From DAIOFH01 sp036745875 (GTDB lineage: Bacteria; Planctomycetota; SZUA-567): 43,223 nt of DNA. The number at the start of each line of letters is the position of its first letter. Within the stretch, counting starts at the first letter, position 1. Shown piece after piece: positions 41,203-43,223 of this stretch. A program made the translations under genes and the position numbers. Location of the stretch: assembly GCA_036745875.1 (NCBI GenBank), contig DAIOFH010000018.1, forward strand, positions 1 to 43,223, in the 5' to 3' direction. The notes beneath the pieces were generated by a model. That model made no database searches, was not told the DNA's origin, and saw nothing but the letters and a program-made list of their open reading frames with translations.

Positions 41203-42702
41203 ATGAGCGATTTGGATATCTATAACGAAAAACGGGATTTCGACAAAACAAGCGAGCCGCGCGGTGAAGTAAATAAGAAACGCTCCGAACGGCTAGTTTT
41301 CGTGGTGCAGCATCACATCGCCAGCAGGGATCATTTTGATTTTCGCCTGGAATGGGAAGGAGTTCTGAAAAGTTGGGCCGTGCCGAAAGGTCCGTCCTAT
41401 GACAGTCATGACAAACGATTGGCCGTCGAGGTGGAAGACCATCCCTTGGATTACCGCACCTTCGAGGGCGCTATTGCGGAAGGAGAGTATGGCGGCGGTG
41501 TTGTCATGATTTGGGACGAGGGCGTCTGGAGTCCCTTGGTCGATGTTGACGAAGGCCTCGCCAAAGGGTCGCTGAAATTTACTTTGGACGGCGAACGCCT
41601 GAAAGGTAGTTGGGCGCTGGTGCGAATGAAGCCGCGGCCGGGCGAAAAGAAAAACAATTGGCTGCTCATCAAGGAAAAGGACGAATACGAAAGCGCGTAC
41701 GATGTCAGGCAGTTCGACACAAGCATAAAAACCGGCAGGACGATGTCGGAGATCAAAGAAAGAAAAGACGGCAAAAAAACAACGGGCGAGAAGAAAGCCG
41801 TACCCACCAAAACCACGATCCCGAAAAAGAAGTTCGCTTCATCCGCTTCCCAGGCCGTGGCGGATTTCAATATTACCCATCCTGATAAAATCCTTTCCAA
41901 GGAATCCGGCATTACCAAAGGCGATGTCGCAGCATACTACCTGAAGGTGGCGAAGCGAATGCTTCCCTATGTTGAGGACAGGATACTCAGCGCAGTCCGT
42001 TGTCCTGGCGGGATCGATTCGGCATGTTTTTATAAAAAACACCCAGGCAACGACAATAGCGGCGTCGTTACCGTTCAGGTGCCGTCGAGCGAGGGCAAAA
42101 ACGAAGAATATTATTATGTGTCGGATATTGACGGATTGATGTTCGAAGTACAGATGAATACGCTGGAATTTCACACCTGGGGAAGCCGCGCTGATAATTT
42201 GGAAAAACCGGATGTGATGGTGCTGGACCTGGACCCGGACGAGGGAATGGACCTGGACCGGATACGACAGGGCGTCAGCGACCTCAAGGGAATGCTGGAC
42301 GAACTTTCCCTCACCTCCTTTCTAAAAACCAGCGGGGGCAAGGGCTATCATGTCGTTATTCCCTTCAAACCGGCGGGCAGTTGGGCCGCATTCCAGGAAT
42401 TCGCCCATAATATAGCGAAAACCATGGAGGCCAAATGGCCGGACCATTATACGAGCAATGTCAGAAAAAAGCAGAGGAGCAACCGGATCTTTATCGATTG
42501 GATACGCAACGGCAGGGGCGCCACCAGCGTCGCGCCGTATTCAGTGCGAGCCAGGGGAGGACTGCCCGTTTCCATGCCGATTTCATGGAAGGAACTTGGA
42601 ACTGTCGCCCCGAATGGGATCAGCATGGAAAATGCGCTGGCCCGGCTGCGCCGCAAAGATCCGTGGGAAAGTTTCTTCACTGTCGGCCAGCGGCTGAAAT
42701 AA
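41203..42702 (+). CDS. LigD-like phosphoesterase-polymerase protein without a ligase domain
   Basis: 499 residues. The N-terminal part (about 30-160) is the LigD 3'-phosphoesterase domain: HHIASRDHFDFRLE contains the metal- and phosphate-binding His, His, Asp and Arg, followed by VEDHPLDY (His, Tyr) and EGEYGGGVVMIWDEG. A lysine-rich linker (about 180-215) leads to the polymerase/primase domain: THPDKILSKESGITKGD, RCPGGIDSACFYKKHPG, the catalytic DLDPD in MVLDLDPDEG, TSGGKGYHVVIPF, and the third aspartate in RIFIDWIRNGRGATSVAPYS. All catalytic residues are present. LigD normally also carries an ATP-dependent ligase domain; it is absent. Ku is not in the window. The role is DNA double-strand end processing. 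GGAGG eight bases upstream supports the start. Confidence 0.9.
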   Translation: MSDLDIYNEKRDFDKTSEPRGEVNKKRSERLVFVVQHHIASRDHFDFRLEWEGVLKSWAVPKGPSYDSHDKRLAVEVEDHPLDYRTFEGAIAEGEYGGGVVMIWDEGVWSPLVDVDEGLAKGSLKFTLDGERLKGSWALVRMKPRPGEKKNNWLLIKEKDEYESAYDVRQFDTSIKTGRTMSEIKERKDGKKTTGEKKAVPTKTTIPKKKFASSASQAVADFNITHPDKILSKESGITKGDVAAYYLKVAKRMLPYVEDRILSAVRCPGGIDSACFYKKHPGNDNSGVVTVQVPSSEGKNEEYYYVSDIDGLMFEVQMNTLEFHTWGSRADNLEKPDVMVLDLDPDEGMDLDRIRQGVSDLKGMLDELSLTSFLKTSGGKGYHVVIPFKPAGSWAAFQEFAHNIAKTMEAKWPDHYTSNVRKKQRSNRIFIDWIRNGRGATSVAPYSVRARGGLPVSMPISWKELGTVAPNGISMENALARLRRKDPWESFFTVGQRLK

Positions 42703-42757
42703 ACCTACTCACATTCTACCGGCTTGACTTTTGATCGGCGATCAGGACACGATACCC

Positions 42758-43021
42758 ATGTATCTGGCGCTGTCGGAACTGAGCGCGGAAGACCTGGCAG
42801 GAAAGGCGCATGAGGGAACGCTGAGCGCCGCCGATTTCCTGGCGGTCCGGGTCAAGTACAATGATCCTGAAACAAGCTTTTTCGTGATGCTCAAAGGCGT
42901 GCCGCACGGGGAGGGGATTTCCGACGCCCAGGGAAAGCCTCCTTCTTTCTACGTGACAGAATCGATTGGATTGCCCAATAATGTGCGTGATTTGGGTAAT
43001 TATTGCTTGCGTGTTCGTTGA
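42758..43021 (+). CDS. Hypothetical small soluble protein
   Basis: 87 residues from ATG 42758 (or 96 from TTG 42731), following the LigD-like gene by 55 bp. The sequence has no signal peptide or membrane helix and is moderately acidic. I recognise no family. The position suggests co-transcription with the repair gene, but there is no other support for a shared role. Confidence 0.55.
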   Translation: MYLALSELSAEDLAGKAHEGTLSAADFLAVRVKYNDPETSFFVMLKGVPHGEGISDAQGKPPSFYVTESIGLPNNVRDLGNYCLRVR

Positions 43022-43100
43022 GAGGGGGAGCGCCACTGTACACGACTATTTTTTGAAAGATGGGGTATGCTTTTCCCGTAGCGGGGGCAAGGCGACCTGG

Positions 43101-43154
43101 ATCCCGGCAGCTGCGGACGCATTTTCGCCCGGTTCGATGTAATCCCGCCGGGAT
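43101..43154. repeat. REP-like palindromic element
   Basis: ATCCCGGC (43101-43108) pairs with GCCGGGAT (43147-43154), and ATCCCGCCGGGAT (43142-43154) is itself a palindrome. The CTGGATCCCGGC...GCCGGGATGACG pattern is the kind of repetitive extragenic palindrome found in many bacterial genomes. It lies in the gene-free end of the window. Confidence 0.5.
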
Positions 43155-43167
43155 GACGAAAAAGGGG

Positions 43168-43223
43168 GGTGCGGCGCTTTCGGTGCGGAGACCTGTCTCC
43201 CTCCCAAAAGCGCCGCAAACCCC
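43168..43223. other. Nested inverted repeats at the window end
   Basis: GCGGCGCTTT (43171-43180) pairs with AAAGCGCCGC, and the flanking GGGT/ACCC extend the stem. Inside the loop GGAGAC and GTCTCC form a smaller palindrome. It may be a terminator (a T-tract could follow beyond the window) or a mobile-element end. The window ends here, so it cannot be judged fully. Confidence 0.35.

Noticed and set aside
1..43223. Mobile elements, phage genes, CRISPR arrays, tRNA or rRNA genes
   Set aside because: None recognised: no transposase or integrase motifs, no regularly spaced repeats and no tRNA-like cloverleaf noticed.

Overview
ORGANISM. The window suggests a fermentative, probably anaerobic bacterium with a two-membrane envelope and mid-range GC content (roughly 55 percent by eye, not computed). 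Both sugar-binding proteins have signal peptides that look like secreted periplasmic ones rather than lipoproteins, which argues for a diderm. An electron-bifurcating type ETF/acyl-CoA dehydrogenase set and the absence of respiratory genes argue for fermentation. The phylum cannot be assigned from this sequence; Spirochaetota, Synergistota, Negativicutes or Lentisphaerota would all fit. There are no rRNA, tRNA, CRISPR, phage or transposase genes.

LAYOUT. (1) 1-8.7 kb: assorted genes. These are a partial GNAT acetyltransferase, a small membrane-anchored protein, a BlaI-type repressor facing a sensor-less BlaR1-like M56 protease, an APC amino-acid permease, a methyltransferase, a NAD(P)-binding reductase, a MATE exporter and an MFS transporter. 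(2) 8.8-21.1 kb: a sugar/polyol catabolic region. An RbsABC-type importer and a zinc polyol dehydrogenase lie on the minus strand. Divergent from them run DeoC-type aldolase, SDR, RhaB-type kinase, TIM-barrel isomerase, a second zinc dehydrogenase and a DeoR repressor. A shared 18-20 bp motif lies by the promoters of all three transcription units. (3) 21.2-28.7 kb: NudC-type pyrophosphatase, glycerol dehydrogenase with a second RbsABC-type transporter whose binding-protein gene is broken, a methyltransferase, and a second BlaI-like gene that appears leaderless. (4) 28.7-41.1 kb: an eight-gene minus-strand operon (FGGY kinase, E2, E3, fused E1 alpha-beta, acyl-CoA dehydrogenase, EtfB, an EtfA-crotonase fusion, nitroreductase). 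It is divergent from a DeoR repressor with matching palindromic operators. (5) 41.2-43.2 kb: a LigD-like repair protein with phosphoesterase and polymerase domains but no ligase, a small unknown protein, and REP-like palindromes.

HOW IT WORKS TOGETHER. Region 2 most likely imports a sugar or polyol, oxidises it to a ketose, phosphorylates and isomerises it, and cleaves it with the aldolase. Region 4 links phosphorylation of a ketose-like substrate to a complete 2-oxoacid/acetoin-dehydrogenase-type complex making an acyl-CoA. The same transcript carries the crotonase plus Bcd/Etf step that would lead to a reduced acyl-CoA such as butyryl-CoA. The operon with its EtfA-crotonase fusion is the most novel-looking system here. 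The other notable items are the ligase-less LigD, a two-copy ~90 bp palindromic element (5701-5789 and 20168-20257), and the decaying ABC transporter.
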